From assembly GCF_003369925.1 (NCBI RefSeq), contig NZ_LARY01000003.1:124001-188000 (forward strand): a stretch of DNA of 64,000 nt, in the 5' to 3' direction. The position numbers and the translations under genes were made by a program. Source of the DNA: Listeria kieliensis (GTDB lineage Bacteria; Bacillota; Bacilli; Lactobacillales; Listeriaceae). The notes under the pieces were generated by a model that saw only the letters and a list, made by a program, of their open reading frames with translations, did not search any database and was not told the DNA's origin. Below, one piece after another: positions 56,102 to 64,000 of this stretch; position 1 is the first letter of the stretch, and the number at the start of each line of letters is the position of its first letter.

Positions 56102-56251
56102 TCAACTTCGCTTTACAATTTGGTAGCCAATGTAAAAGAATAAGACTGCCATCAATAAGATCGGAATCGATCCAAGTTGAAAATTATAGAGAACATAGAT
56201 TGCGACGCACAGAAACACGAAAAGCAGCGTTAATATAATGATTCGCTTCAT
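56102..56251 (-). CDS. Small membrane protein of 49 residues
   Basis: A short gene from ATG 56251, preceded by GGGGAG at 8 bases. The product has two hydrophobic helices (about 4-22, IIILTLLFVFLCVAIYVL, and 27-43) and a basic C-terminus IVKRS. It resembles small two-helix proteins of unknown function common in Listeria. Located alone in the 398-base gap between rpoE and argS. Confidence 0.6.
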   Translation of the reverse strand: MKRIIILTLLFVFLCVAIYVLYNFQLGSIPILLMAVLFFYIGYQIVKRS

Positions 56252-56390
56252 TTATTGCTCTCCCCGTCATTAAAATGCCTCTGTTTGTTTAACTTTAAAA
56301 CATTTTATTTCTTCCGTCAATAACCAGCATTAACAGACCTAGAAGGCAAAAGCCATGAAAGAAGCTTTTCTCCTCTTGTCTTGCACCTAA

Positions 56391-58061
56391 TTACATTTTT
56401 TCTGGAGCTTCGACTCCAAGTAATTTCAAGCCGTTTTTCAAATTGATTTTCGCCGCTTTAATCAAAGCTAAACGCGCCTGTGTAAGCGGAACATTTTCCT
56501 CATCCAATACTTTATTCGTATTGTAGAACCGGTGGAACGCCGCAGCAAGGTCATTCAAGAATCTCACAATTCGATGTGGCGCTCTTTTCGAAGCGGCTTC
56601 AGCAACAACGTCCGGGAAGTCGCCCATTACTTTTAAGAGGTCAAATTCGACTTCCGATCCAAGCAACGAAATATCTGCCTGATCAGAAACTTGAATTCCT
56701 TTTTCTTCACCAGAACGCAAAATACTTGCGATCCGTGCATGAGCATATTGTACGTAATAAACCGGATTTTCATTTGAAGTCGACTTCGCAAGCCCCATGT
56801 CAAAATTCATATGTGTATCCGAACTCCGCATTGCAAAAAAGTATCTCGTTGCATCCAGACCAACTTCTTCAATCAAATCCCGCATTGTAACAGATTTCCC
56901 TGTCCGTTTACTCATTTTCACTTGCTCACCATTTTCATAAAGGTGAACCAGTTGAATGATTTCCACTTCAAGTTGGCTTGGCTTATAACCTAGCGCTTCA
57001 ATCGCAGCACGCATTCGAGGAATGTAACCATGATGATCAGCTCCCCAGACATCAATCAAAATATCAAAGCCACGATTTAGCTTATCTAAATGATAAGCAA
57101 TATCCGGGAAGAAATAAGTATAACTTCCATCAGATTTAATCAGCACTCGGTCTTTATCATCCCCAAAGTCCGTAGTTCGAAGCCACGTTGCACCATCTTG
57201 TTCAAACACATAACCATTTTCGCGTAGCTTTTCAAGCGTCGGCAAAATTTTATTATTTTCATAAAGCGAGGTTTCGCTAAACCAGCTGTCAAAATGAACC
57301 CGAAACTCATCTAAATCCGCTTTAAGTTTCTCTGTTTCAAACGCTAGCGCATCCTTTCGAAATACATCGCGGCGTTCTTCCTCGCTCGCATCCACATACT
57401 TATCGCCGTATTTGTCTGCAAGTTCTTTCCCAAGTTCGACAATATCTTTCCCGTGGTAACCATCTTCTGGAAAAGGTTTGTCAATGCCCAAAGCTTCAAA
57501 GTAACGCGCCTCTGAAGAAAGCACCAGATTTTGAATTTGGTTACCGGCATCATTCACATAATATTCACGTTCAACGTCAAAGCCGGCCATATCCATAATG
57601 TTTGCAAGAGAATCACCAATTGCAGCACCGCGCGCGTGACCTAAATGCAAGTCCCCAGTTGGATTCGCCGAAACAAATTCAATTTGAATCCGCTCCTTCT
57701 TACCAAAATCAGACTGCCCGTAAGCCTCACTCTCTGCAAGAACAGCAGGGATGACTTTCGTTAAATAACGGTTATCTAGGAAAAAGTTGATGAACCCAGG
57801 GCCCGCAATTTCAATTTTTTCGATTTGTGAGCTTTCTGTATCAAACTCTTGGATAATACTTTCGGCAATTGCTCTTGGTGCTTTTTTGGCAACACGAGCA
57901 AGCTGCATCGCAATGTTTGTCGAATAGTCGCCATGCGATTTTTCCTTTGGTACTTCAAGAAGAATTTCTGGTACATCAGCTTCACTAATTCCAGTTGCTT
58001 TTAGAACAGCTTGCTTAATTTGTCCAATCAAATTCTCCTGTGTTTCTTTAATTAAATTCAT
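56391..58061 (-). CDS. argS: Arginyl-tRNA synthetase
   Basis: A 556-residue class I synthetase. The HIGH motif is HLGH at 139-142 in [15 protein letters not shown], the KMSKS motif is [11 protein letters not shown], and the C-terminal helical domain binds the anticodon. It charges tRNA-Arg. Good site GGAGGACC. It overlaps the upstream YwiB gene by 14 bases. Confidence 0.97.
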   Translation of the reverse strand: MNLIKETQENLIGQIKQAVLKATGISEADVPEILLEVPKEKSHGDYSTNIAMQLARVAKKAPRAIAESIIQEFDTESSQIEKIEIAGPGFINFFLDNRYLTKVIPAVLAESEAYGQSDFGKKERIQIEFVSANPTGDLHLGHARGAAIGDSLANIMDMAGFDVEREYYVNDAGNQIQNLVLSSEARYFEALGIDKPFPEDGYHGKDIVELGKELADKYGDKYVDASEEERRDVFRKDALAFETEKLKADLDEFRVHFDSWFSETSLYENNKILPTLEKLRENGYVFEQDGATWLRTTDFGDDKDRVLIKSDGSYTYFFPDIAYHLDKLNRGFDILIDVWGADHHGYIPRMRAAIEALGYKPSQLEVEIIQLVHLYENGEQVKMSKRTGKSVTMRDLIEEVGLDATRYFFAMRSSDTHMNFDMGLAKSTSNENPVYYVQYAHARIASILRSGEEKGIQVSDQADISLLGSEVEFDLLKVMGDFPDVVAEAASKRAPHRIVRFLNDLAAAFHRFYNTNKVLDEENVPLTQARLALIKAAKINLKNGLKLLGVEAPEKM

Positions 58062-58494
58062 TTGGGTCCTCCTCTATCCGCATCGTTACCTCATATGAAC
58101 CCACATAGGTTCCCGCACTCAGCAAGTCATACTGAAATGCTACTTCTCCTTGTGCCGCATCTTGACTGAACGCTTCACTATAGCCGACCAGTTCCGATTC
58201 AAATAAAAACTTGCCGGCGCCAGACTCGACTGAAGCTGTACTTCTACTTTTATCTTTAAAAAAGTGTAGACGCATATTAACCGCGCCATTTCTTAACAGC
58301 AGAAGCTCTGTTTCTGAAACTTTAAGAACCGAGCGGATTTTTCCTTCCACTTGCTGTTCCTCATATTGGAGATAGATATTCCCCTCGTCACGATAAAAAA
58401 CGCCTGGAACAGTGATTTCAGTTTTTTCCAGAGCATCCATTTGCCGTACTAGATTGGTAATTTGAATTCTTACCGACTTACGTTCTTTTACCAT
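58048..58494 (-). CDS. DUF1934 (YwiB-like) protein
   Basis: A 148-residue beta-rich protein of the DUF1934 family, which adopts a calycin-like barrel. The part [18 protein letters not shown] is typical. The function is unknown; the link to argS is conserved in Bacilli. The start follows AAGGA. Confidence 0.82.
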   Translation of the reverse strand: MVKERKSVRIQITNLVRQMDALEKTEITVPGVFYRDEGNIYLQYEEQQVEGKIRSVLKVSETELLLLRNGAVNMRLHFFKDKSRSTASVESGAGKFLFESELVGYSEAFSQDAAQGEVAFQYDLLSAGTYVGSYEVTMRIEEDPNEFN

Positions 58495-58567
58495 CCTTCA
58501 GATTCCTTTCGAAGAGAAGTGTAGACGTACTATATTATAGAAAAAAAAGCACAGAAAAGCAAATCAC

Positions 58568-59224
58568 CTAGAAGAAAATTCCTTGATAGAATACCGTCAT
58601 GCTATTGATGAAGAACGGGATTACCGTCCTAAAAATCGGCCCAATGGTAAAATTATATAACGGGGTTAGCGCGATAATAAGAAAAATTAAAAAGGCATAT
58701 TGCTCAAGTGGCGCAATTTTTTCACGGAAACGCATTGGCAGAAATTCAAGTACAATTTGATAGCCATCGAGTGGCGGAAATGGAATTAAATTAAAAACAA
58801 ACAGCACTAAATTTAATTGAATAAAAATCGTGAAAAAATTAGGCCAAATCGCTCCTGTTAAAATGGCATTATCATGGCTAACAAGAAGCATGAAAATGCC
58901 CATTGCAATAAAAGCTAGCAATAAATTACTGATCGGACCAGCAAGGGAAACTAAGATGCTTCCTAAGCGGCGCTTCTTTAATTTAAACTGGTTAACAGGC
59001 GTAGGTTTAGCCCAGCCAAATCCAACTAAAATGACCATCAATAGGCCGATAAGATCCACATGTACAAAGGGATTCGGAGAGAGGCGCCCTTCTTTTTTGG
59101 CCGTATCATCGCCAAATAATAGCGCCGTAAAAGCATGAGCCCATTCGTGGACAGTAAATGCAATTAAAATTGAGACAAGGACATATGGAAGCGTCTCAAG
59201 TGGGTAAGCTAAAAAGTTACTCAT
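58568..59224 (-). CDS. Site-2 protease family zinc metalloprotease
   Basis: A 218-residue membrane protease with about six helices. The zinc motif HEWAH is at 26-30, and the third ligand is in NLIPFPPLDGYQI. Close to the YwhC group of M50 peptidases, which lack a PDZ domain. The substrate is not known. The start follows AAAGGAA. Confidence 0.9.
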   Translation of the reverse strand: MSNFLAYPLETLPYVLVSILIAFTVHEWAHAFTALLFGDDTAKKEGRLSPNPFVHVDLIGLLMVILVGFGWAKPTPVNQFKLKKRRLGSILVSLAGPISNLLLAFIAMGIFMLLVSHDNAILTGAIWPNFFTIFIQLNLVLFVFNLIPFPPLDGYQIVLEFLPMRFREKIAPLEQYAFLIFLIIALTPLYNFTIGPIFRTVIPFFINSMTVFYQGIFF

Positions 59225-59297
59225 TCAATTATTCCTTTCGTTTCCCTAAAATTTATATTATAATGGCACTATCCAAATAATAGCAGAGGTGATAACC

Positions 59298-59483
59298 ATG
59301 CCGATTGTAACTATCAAATTTTTAGAAGGCAGAAGTGACGACCAAAAAAAGGCACTTGTGAAAAATGTGACAGATGTCGTCTCAGCTGACTTAAATGCGC
59401 CTAAAGAAAAAATTCATGTTGTATTAGAAGAAATGAAGAAAACCGATTACGGTGTTGCGGGCATCCGCAGCTCAGACTTGTGA
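59298..59483 (+). CDS. 4-oxalocrotonate tautomerase family protein
   Basis: A 61-residue tautomerase. The catalytic Pro directly follows Met (MPIVTIKFLEGRS), and VLEEMKKTDYGVAGIRSSD matches the C-terminus of the family. The natural substrate in Listeria is unknown. The start at 59298 follows AGAGGTG; starting three codons earlier would remove Pro from position 2. Confidence 0.93.
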   Translation: MPIVTIKFLEGRSDDQKKALVKNVTDVVSADLNAPKEKIHVVLEEMKKTDYGVAGIRSSDL

Positions 59484-59489
59484 TCACTG

Positions 59490-59517
59490 AACCTTGCCGC
59501 TCGTGGCAAGGTTTTTT
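59490..59517 (+). terminator. Terminator after the tautomerase gene
   Basis: ACCTTGCC / GGCAAGGT stem with a 6-base loop and six T. Confidence 0.9.
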
Positions 59518-60829
59518 ACTGCATTTCTTTTTCGTGGATGAGCGACGCCATTTCTTTCGCCACATCAATTGGAATTCGCCCATTTTCAATGAAATCCAGC
59601 GGGAAATACAACTTGATATCCGTTCGAATTTTACCTCCGATTGATTCTACAACGGGTGATTCAGTCGAAAGCTCATGTAACTCGCCATTTCGCATCAAAA
59701 GCTGAATCGGCGACTTTCCAGTACTTGCTCCTGGTTTATAAAGATCATATGGCAAATCCGAGGAGTAATCGATCACAAGATAGTAAGAAGGATCAACATC
59801 TGCTTTTTCTAGCAATCCCTTCATTTGATTGTAAAAGGCTTGATCTTGTGACGGTTCATAGTCGACATAATGTAGCAACCGCCTTGTTAAAAACCGATTA
59901 CACAAGTCTCGTAAAATCTCATCTTCTTCTTTTTGCCAAATTGAAAAATAAAACATTAAAATAGAATCATCTAACGCTAAATATTCTTCAAGCGTTACAT
60001 TTTCACAGAAAAACGGTAAAACTTCATTTGGCGTAACAGCAAACTCATATCCTTCTTGATAAAGCGATTTTGCTCGGTCTAAGATTTTCCATAAAAGCAC
60101 TTCACCGCTTCGACTAACCGGATGGAAATAGACTTGCTGGTACATTTGATAGCGGCTCATCAAATAATCCTCAACCGCGTGCATCCCCGATTCTTTAATA
60201 ATTACTCCATTACTATCAGGGCTTGGCCGTAAAACCCGCAGAATTCGCTCCAAATCAAATTTCCCATAGCTTACGCCTGTATAGTAAGCGTCTCGAAGCA
60301 AATAATCCATTCGATCAGCGTCGAGCTGGCTTGAAATCAGCTTCACGAGAGTTTGATTTGAATGTGTTTTATTAATGACTGAAGCCACAAGAAACGGGAA
60401 GTCTTTCCCAGCACGCATGAGTACATCTCTTACTTCCGATTTTCCCGTAATAATATTTTGTGTGAACGCCTCGTGATCTGTGTGGAATACTTTCTCAAAT
60501 GCATGTGAAAACGGGCCATGTCCAAGATCGTGCAAAAGAGCCGCACAAAGCGCTGTAGCCCGTTCTGTTTCATCAAATGTATCTTCAGCAAAGGTAACAT
60601 CTAAAATTTGTCTAACGATTTCATAGACCCCTAGTGAATGGTTAAACCTACTATGCTCTGCGCCATGAAAAGTGAGCGAAGTTGTTCCCAACTGACGAAT
60701 TCGACGTAAACGCTGAAATTCTTTTGTCGCAATAAGATCCCAAATAATTTGGTCTTTTACATGCACAAGTCCATGGACCGGATCTTTGAATACTTTTCCT
60801 TCAGGCATCTTTTGTTGAAAGTAACTCAA
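59516..60829 (-). CDS. HD-domain phosphohydrolase (YwfO/dNTPase type)
   Basis: A 437-residue HD hydrolase. His64 (RFNHSLGVYE), His100-Asp101 (LLHDLGHGPFSH) and a later Asp in SSQLDADRMDYLLRDA form the metal site. Relatives such as EF1143 hydrolyse dNTPs to nucleosides. The start is taken as TTG at 60829; its ribosome site is weak and the ATG at codon 8 is possible. It lies 18 bases after lipL, as in Bacillus. Confidence 0.88.
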   Translation of the reverse strand: MSYFQQKMPEGKVFKDPVHGLVHVKDQIIWDLIATKEFQRLRRIRQLGTTSLTFHGAEHSRFNHSLGVYEIVRQILDVTFAEDTFDETERATALCAALLHDLGHGPFSHAFEKVFHTDHEAFTQNIITGKSEVRDVLMRAGKDFPFLVASVINKTHSNQTLVKLISSQLDADRMDYLLRDAYYTGVSYGKFDLERILRVLRPSPDSNGVIIKESGMHAVEDYLMSRYQMYQQVYFHPVSRSGEVLLWKILDRAKSLYQEGYEFAVTPNEVLPFFCENVTLEEYLALDDSILMFYFSIWQKEEDEILRDLCNRFLTRRLLHYVDYEPSQDQAFYNQMKGLLEKADVDPSYYLVIDYSSDLPYDLYKPGASTGKSPIQLLMRNGELHELSTESPVVESIGGKIRTDIKLYFPLDFIENGRIPIDVAKEMASLIHEKEMQ

Positions 60830-60846
60830 ATTTCGTCACATTCCCT

Positions 60847-61683
60847 TCACTTGATTTTTTCGTTACGCTGAATGATACGTTCAAAATATTGGGGGAGCAA
60901 GTCAAGTTCCTCAGCAGTTAATGTGCTTGAGTAAAGTTCTCCCGCATAATAGCGTAAACTGTTAAGCAAACGTAGAACAATATCATTGATTATTAATTCT
61001 TGTTCTAACGATCCAGATAGAGTTCCCATCACATCTGGATCAACATCTGGAAATTTGTATTTTTCTTGCAAATCTTTTCCGCTTCGCTCATAAAACTCGC
61101 GAATAAGAGCAGAGCGTCCATCTTGATTTCCATTTACTGCAAGATAAATTTGTACAGAAACGCCTTTTGCCATGCGTCTTTGCGCAATTCCAGCAAATTT
61201 CCGTCCCTCAATGCTCAAATCATAGCTTCCTGGGCAGTAAGAATGCGCAATTTCATACGCCTCAATGATTTGACCAAAATCAGCAAACATATCTTTAATT
61301 AATGTGAACATGGTTTCATAACCGCGATCGATTGCAATACCACGTTCTACGTCTGGTAAAATAAGAGATAAATTTAAAACGCCTGGGTCTAATACAACTG
61401 CAAGTCCCCCAGAATTGCGCAAAACAACTTGATAGCCAGCTTCTTTCAAAAACGCGATACCGTCTTGCAACTTAGGAAGCTTGGTATCCTGAATTCCTAA
61501 CGAAACTGTTTTTTCATGAACCCATGCACGCATAGTTGGTGGGCTATCTTTTTTCCCAACGGTTCGACAAAGGGTGTCATCTGTTGCATAAGACTCGAGT
61601 GCGCTAAAAGCAGGATTTACAATCGTTTGGTCAATAAATCGCCATTTTGATTGTTTAAGTAAGCCTTCTTCCAATAAAGTCAC
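60847..61683 (-). CDS. lipL: Lipoyl-[GcvH]:protein N-lipoyltransferase LipL
   Basis: A 278-residue protein of the biotin/lipoate ligase fold. Cys150 (HSYCPGSYDLSI) is at the same position as the catalytic Cys150 recalled for Bacillus LipL, and FAGIAQRR follows. It moves octanoyl or lipoyl groups from GcvH to the E2 subunits of 2-oxoacid dehydrogenases. The start is GTG at 61683 after GAGGAG; the longer ATG frame has no site. Confidence 0.9.
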   Translation of the reverse strand: MTLLEEGLLKQSKWRFIDQTIVNPAFSALESYATDDTLCRTVGKKDSPPTMRAWVHEKTVSLGIQDTKLPKLQDGIAFLKEAGYQVVLRNSGGLAVVLDPGVLNLSLILPDVERGIAIDRGYETMFTLIKDMFADFGQIIEAYEIAHSYCPGSYDLSIEGRKFAGIAQRRMAKGVSVQIYLAVNGNQDGRSALIREFYERSGKDLQEKYKFPDVDPDVMGTLSGSLEQELIINDIVLRLLNSLRYYAGELYSSTLTAEELDLLPQYFERIIQRNEKIK

Positions 61684-61714
61684 GGTGCAAACTCCTCTAC
61701 TTTTCTTTTTTGCT

Positions 61715-61723
61715 ATTATAGCA
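61715..61723 (-). promoter_or_regulatory. Candidate lipL promoter (extended -10)
   Basis: Minus-strand TGCTATAAT about 30 bases before the start codon. Confidence 0.45.
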
Positions 61724-61913
61724 CACCAAGCCACTCTATGGGAGCAAATCCCCTAAAATCGCCATTTGCCTTCAAATTTATTTTTTTACTTCACTTTTTT
61801 AGGTTTAAGCCAAAAAAAACATAATATGACTGCTAAAAAGAAAATTTGTTTTTTCATACTCATCCAACTTTCTCGTTTCTTTCTCTTTTCCCTTGTCTTC
61901 CTTTACTTCAAAC

Positions 61914-61950
61914 AAAAAACGAGACTCTTTGGGGAAAGTCTCGTTTTTTT
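61914..61950. terminator. Terminator after the 66-residue membrane protein gene
   Basis: CGAGACT / AGTCTCG stem flanked by A and T tracts, bidirectional. Confidence 0.85.
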
Positions 61951-61982
61951 ATATGAAAAGCTAGGGAGCTTTTTAAGCGATA

Positions 61983-62183
61983 TTAATACTCATAGGGGTC
62001 ACGGCTATTTTTATGATTTTTACGGTTATCTCCAGACCACAATTTATAAAGCAAGAAGATAATTCCTGCCAAAATTAGAATCGGGAATAGGAAGTGTAAA
62101 GTGATTCCAATAATTTTTAAAACGATATTTAAACCAATAAGTGCTAAAACAACTGTTAAAAAGTATTTCCAAAAGTTATTCAT
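61983..62183 (-). CDS. Small membrane protein of 66 residues
   Basis: Two hydrophobic segments (about 5-48, FLTVVLALIGLNIVLKIIG and LHFLFPILILAGIIFLLY) with a polar C-terminus DNRKNHKNSRDPYEY. The start at 62183 follows GAGGAG with 7 bases. No domain is recognised. The syntenic EGD-e gene is lmo2567. Confidence 0.78.
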   Translation of the reverse strand: MNNFWKYFLTVVLALIGLNIVLKIIGITLHFLFPILILAGIIFLLYKLWSGDNRKNHKNSRDPYEY

Positions 62184-62207
62184 AATCAATCTCCTCATTT
62201 CTTTTTA

Positions 62208-62531
62208 TTATTTAGATGAAACAACCTGTATATCTGAAAGCTCTTTTGAACGAACAACCATCTGATTGTCTTGAATGACTAAGCGATACGATTTATTCAT
62301 TTCTAGCTCATCATTTGAATAAAACTTTAATTGAGTAGTTTTGCCAGAGGGCGCTTTGCAATCTTCTTTAAAAACATAGCCTTTAAACTTTGCTTTCTGA
62401 ACTTTTTCACCTGAATGTTTTATTGTCACTGTGTATGTATCAGATGCCTCTGCAAACGGTGAACCTAGTTCAATAAAAACCATTACGATTACAAAAACTG
62501 CAGCTAATAATCCAAATATTGCCCTTTTCAT
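62208..62531 (-). CDS. YxeA-family (DUF1093) secreted protein
   Basis: A 107-residue protein with an N-terminal membrane or signal segment (MKRAIFGLLAAVFVIVMVF) and a small beta domain with YTVTIKHSGEK, FKGYVFKEDCKAPSGK and YRLVIQDNQMV. This matches the YxeA family, which has an OB-like fold and unknown function. The start at 62531 follows GGGAG; the longer frame has no site. Confidence 0.75.
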   Translation of the reverse strand: MKRAIFGLLAAVFVIVMVFIELGSPFAEASDTYTVTIKHSGEKVQKAKFKGYVFKEDCKAPSGKTTQLKFYSNDELEMNKSYRLVIQDNQMVVRSKELSDIQVVSSK

Positions 62532-62648
62532 TTTTATTGCTCCCTTATTTGATTTGATAAACTTATTATAAAGGGAATGGAGCATTATCAAAAAAGGCTG
62601 CAGAATGAATCTTATATCATTCCTTAGTCTGATATCGGAATCAGCCCA

Positions 62649-62713
62649 TAAAAAAACCACTATACGTGCATTGCCCCTTATTATCGGGTCTGCGTGCGCA
62701 TAGTGGTTTTTTA
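62649..62713 (-). terminator. Terminator after the last gene
   Basis: AAAAAACCACTAT / ATAGTGGTTTTTT outer stem with an extended inner stem; both sides T-rich. Confidence 0.85.
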
Positions 62714-62717
62714 TCAT

Positions 62718-64000
62718 TTATTTAACAATCAATTTTGTGTCTTTCGGAATTCCAAAGTACACTTTAAATGTTTCTTCTTGGAAACTACCTGGAACTGGCG
62801 TGCCATTCCATAAAAAGTCCTCGTACGGAAGGCGTTTTAAGGTTACTGCTTTTTCGCCGCTCTTCACTTGTTGTTTCACTTCTTCCATTCGCTCGTTATC
62901 GGCCGCTTTGATGTGATAAAAAACAACACCATAAGCCAGTGCAACAACAATTGTTAGTCCAGCAATTGGAACCAGCCAATTCGAAAAATCAATCCAATCT
63001 GATTCATAGGCAAAAACAAGTAAACGAATAATGTAAAGAACAAACATCAGGTACGGAATTACAAAACAACGTGCACCGATTGGCGTGATTAAGAAAAGTG
63101 GTGCAGACACAAAGGCCGCCGAAATTAAGTAAAAGGAAAGTTCAACTTTTAAATTGCGATTCGAAATAAATAGAATGACACTTAAAATTAAAACTAAGTA
63201 AAACAAAACAGATAGCCACGCTTCAAAATTTGCGTTTTTCACAGGATTTGTGAAAAAGCTTAAATGAAGTGTATTTTTAACAATCGGCACGTAAAATGCG
63301 TAGATAGTTAAAATAAAAATAAAGCTATTTTTTATAATCAATAATCCCGTTGAAAGGTTTCTACCTGCTTTAACAAGCAACAAGATTGTCACGAGTGCGA
63401 GCACAATGTTGAGCCACATATTGTTCATGATGAACAGCTTATACATATCCGTGTAGAAAACTTCATAGATTCTTGAAAAAAGTCCTTGATTTGTTTCGAC
63501 GGAGCGATAATTGTCGGCACCGCTGAAGATTTTCACATAGGCTCCATTTGTGAACATGATTACAGCACCTATAAGCGTCCCAACAAAGTACAAAGCTTGG
63601 AAGAAATACAATTTACGGAACTTCATAAAGCTATATACGATGATAAACAGCGCTGCAAACACATTGTAAATAGTGGCATGCTCGACAAAAAGTTGCGAGA
63701 CAACTCCTAATGGAAGAGCTATACAAACAACAAACGGGCTATACCTTGGCGCTTTATCATAAAAGACATTTTTGATAATCAAGATATACAGCAAAATACA
63801 AAATATAGCTGTATTGTAATTAGCAAATCCTGCCGCCCAAGTAAAGGTGGATTTCAACATGCCAAGCGGAACTGAAAGCACGAGGAAAAAGCTCAAGAAA
63901 CTTAATGTTAACTTGCTGGTTCTTGCAATAAGTAGGGGTAAAACAACGAGCGCTGACCCCAAAACCCCCATTAACAAGTAGCGAATAAAGTTAGAACGTG
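62718..64000 (-). CDS. Multi-pass membrane protein (DUF6056-like), 5' end beyond the window
   Basis: The frame is open to the window edge (codons for RSNFIRYL precede the first ATG at 63977), so the start lies outside. At least ten hydrophobic segments run through the visible 427 residues, with an extracellular-looking loop after the last helix (QQVKSGEKAVTLKRLPYEDFLWNGTPVPGSFQEE). This pattern resembles DUF6056 and GT-C-like glycan-modifying membrane proteins. No catalytic motif is certain from the visible part. A role in surface glycan decoration is a guess. Confidence 0.55.
   Translation of the reverse strand, partial: RSNFIRYLLMGVLGSALVVLPLLIARTSKLTLSFLSFFLVLSVPLGMLKSTFTWAAGFANYNTAIFCILLYILIIKNVFYDKAPRYSPFVVCIALPLGVVSQLFVEHATIYNVFAALFIIVYSFMKFRKLYFFQALYFVGTLIGAVIMFTNGAYVKIFSGADNYRSVETNQGLFSRIYEVFYTDMYKLFIMNNMWLNIVLALVTILLLVKAGRNLSTGLLIIKNSFIFILTIYAFYVPIVKNTLHLSFFTNPVKNANFEAWLSVLFYLVLILSVILFISNRNLKVELSFYLISAAFVSAPLFLITPIGARCFVIPYLMFVLYIIRLLVFAYESDWIDFSNWLVPIAGLTIVVALAYGVVFYHIKAADNERMEEVKQQVKSGEKAVTLKRLPYEDFLWNGTPVPGSFQEETFKVYFGIPKDTKLIVK

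Noticed and set aside
61766-62062. 98-codon plus-strand frame over the lipL upstream region
   Set aside because: No ribosome site, crosses a strong terminator hairpin and overlaps the 66-residue gene on the opposite strand.

Overview
The window is a low-GC Firmicutes chromosome segment that gene for gene matches the region around lmo2504 to lmo2568 of Listeria monocytogenes EGD-e (recalled gene order, no search was run). Markers include ftsE-ftsX-spl (P45), an orphan degU without degS, the lafA-lafB-lafC glycolipid cluster, the GW-module autolysin Ami beside pyrG, and two murA genes. It is therefore Listeria sensu stricto. The gtcA locus that EGD-e carries between rpmE2 and rho is absent, so the species or lineage is left open. 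No rRNA, tRNA, CRISPR array, phage or insertion sequence was found, and nearly everything is core housekeeping.

Layout, left to right. 0-5.7 kb: the start of a coiled-coil cell-wall protein, spl, ftsX, ftsE, a YitT transporter and prfB with its programmed frameshift. 5.7-14.4 kb: secA, ribosome hibernation factor hpf, a damaged comF competence operon, degV and orphan degU, and on the plus strand yigZ plus an acetyltransferase. 14.5-22.7 kb: cell-envelope block (LCP ligase, tagO, menC-like, tagA, ssb, fabZ, mbl, murA1, DUF1146). 22.8-29.8 kb: the complete ATP synthase operon atpIBEFHAGDC. 29.8-30.5 kb: a long intergenic region with a terminator-bounded candidate RNA.

30.5-41.5 kb: mnaA, upp, glyA, ywlE, sua5, prmC, prfA, tdk and the hom-thrC-thrB operon. 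A cluster of DnaA-box sequences lies between sua5 and prmC. 41.6-50.3 kb: rpmE2, rho, murA2, lafC-lafB-lafA, fbaA and a lipid kinase. 50.6-55.4 kb: ami on the plus strand, then pyrG behind a CTP-sensing attenuator. 55.4-64 kb: rpoE (delta), a 49-residue membrane protein, argS, YwiB, a site-2 protease, a tautomerase, an HD phosphohydrolase, lipL, a small membrane protein, a YxeA-like secreted protein and a multi-pass membrane protein cut by the window edge.

Functionally the window is dominated by envelope synthesis and remodelling (FtsEX with P45, TagO/TagA/MnaA/LCP for wall teichoic acid, the two MurA enzymes, Laf glycolipid anchors, Ami) together with energy, translation and nucleotide metabolism. 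The points most worth checking are the frameshift in comFA with a degenerate comFC, candidate ComK boxes at comFA and ssb, the pyrG GGGCTC attenuator, the DnaA-box cluster, the candidate RNA upstream of the atp operon, and repeated motifs upstream of ftsEX. No clearly new multi-gene system was seen.
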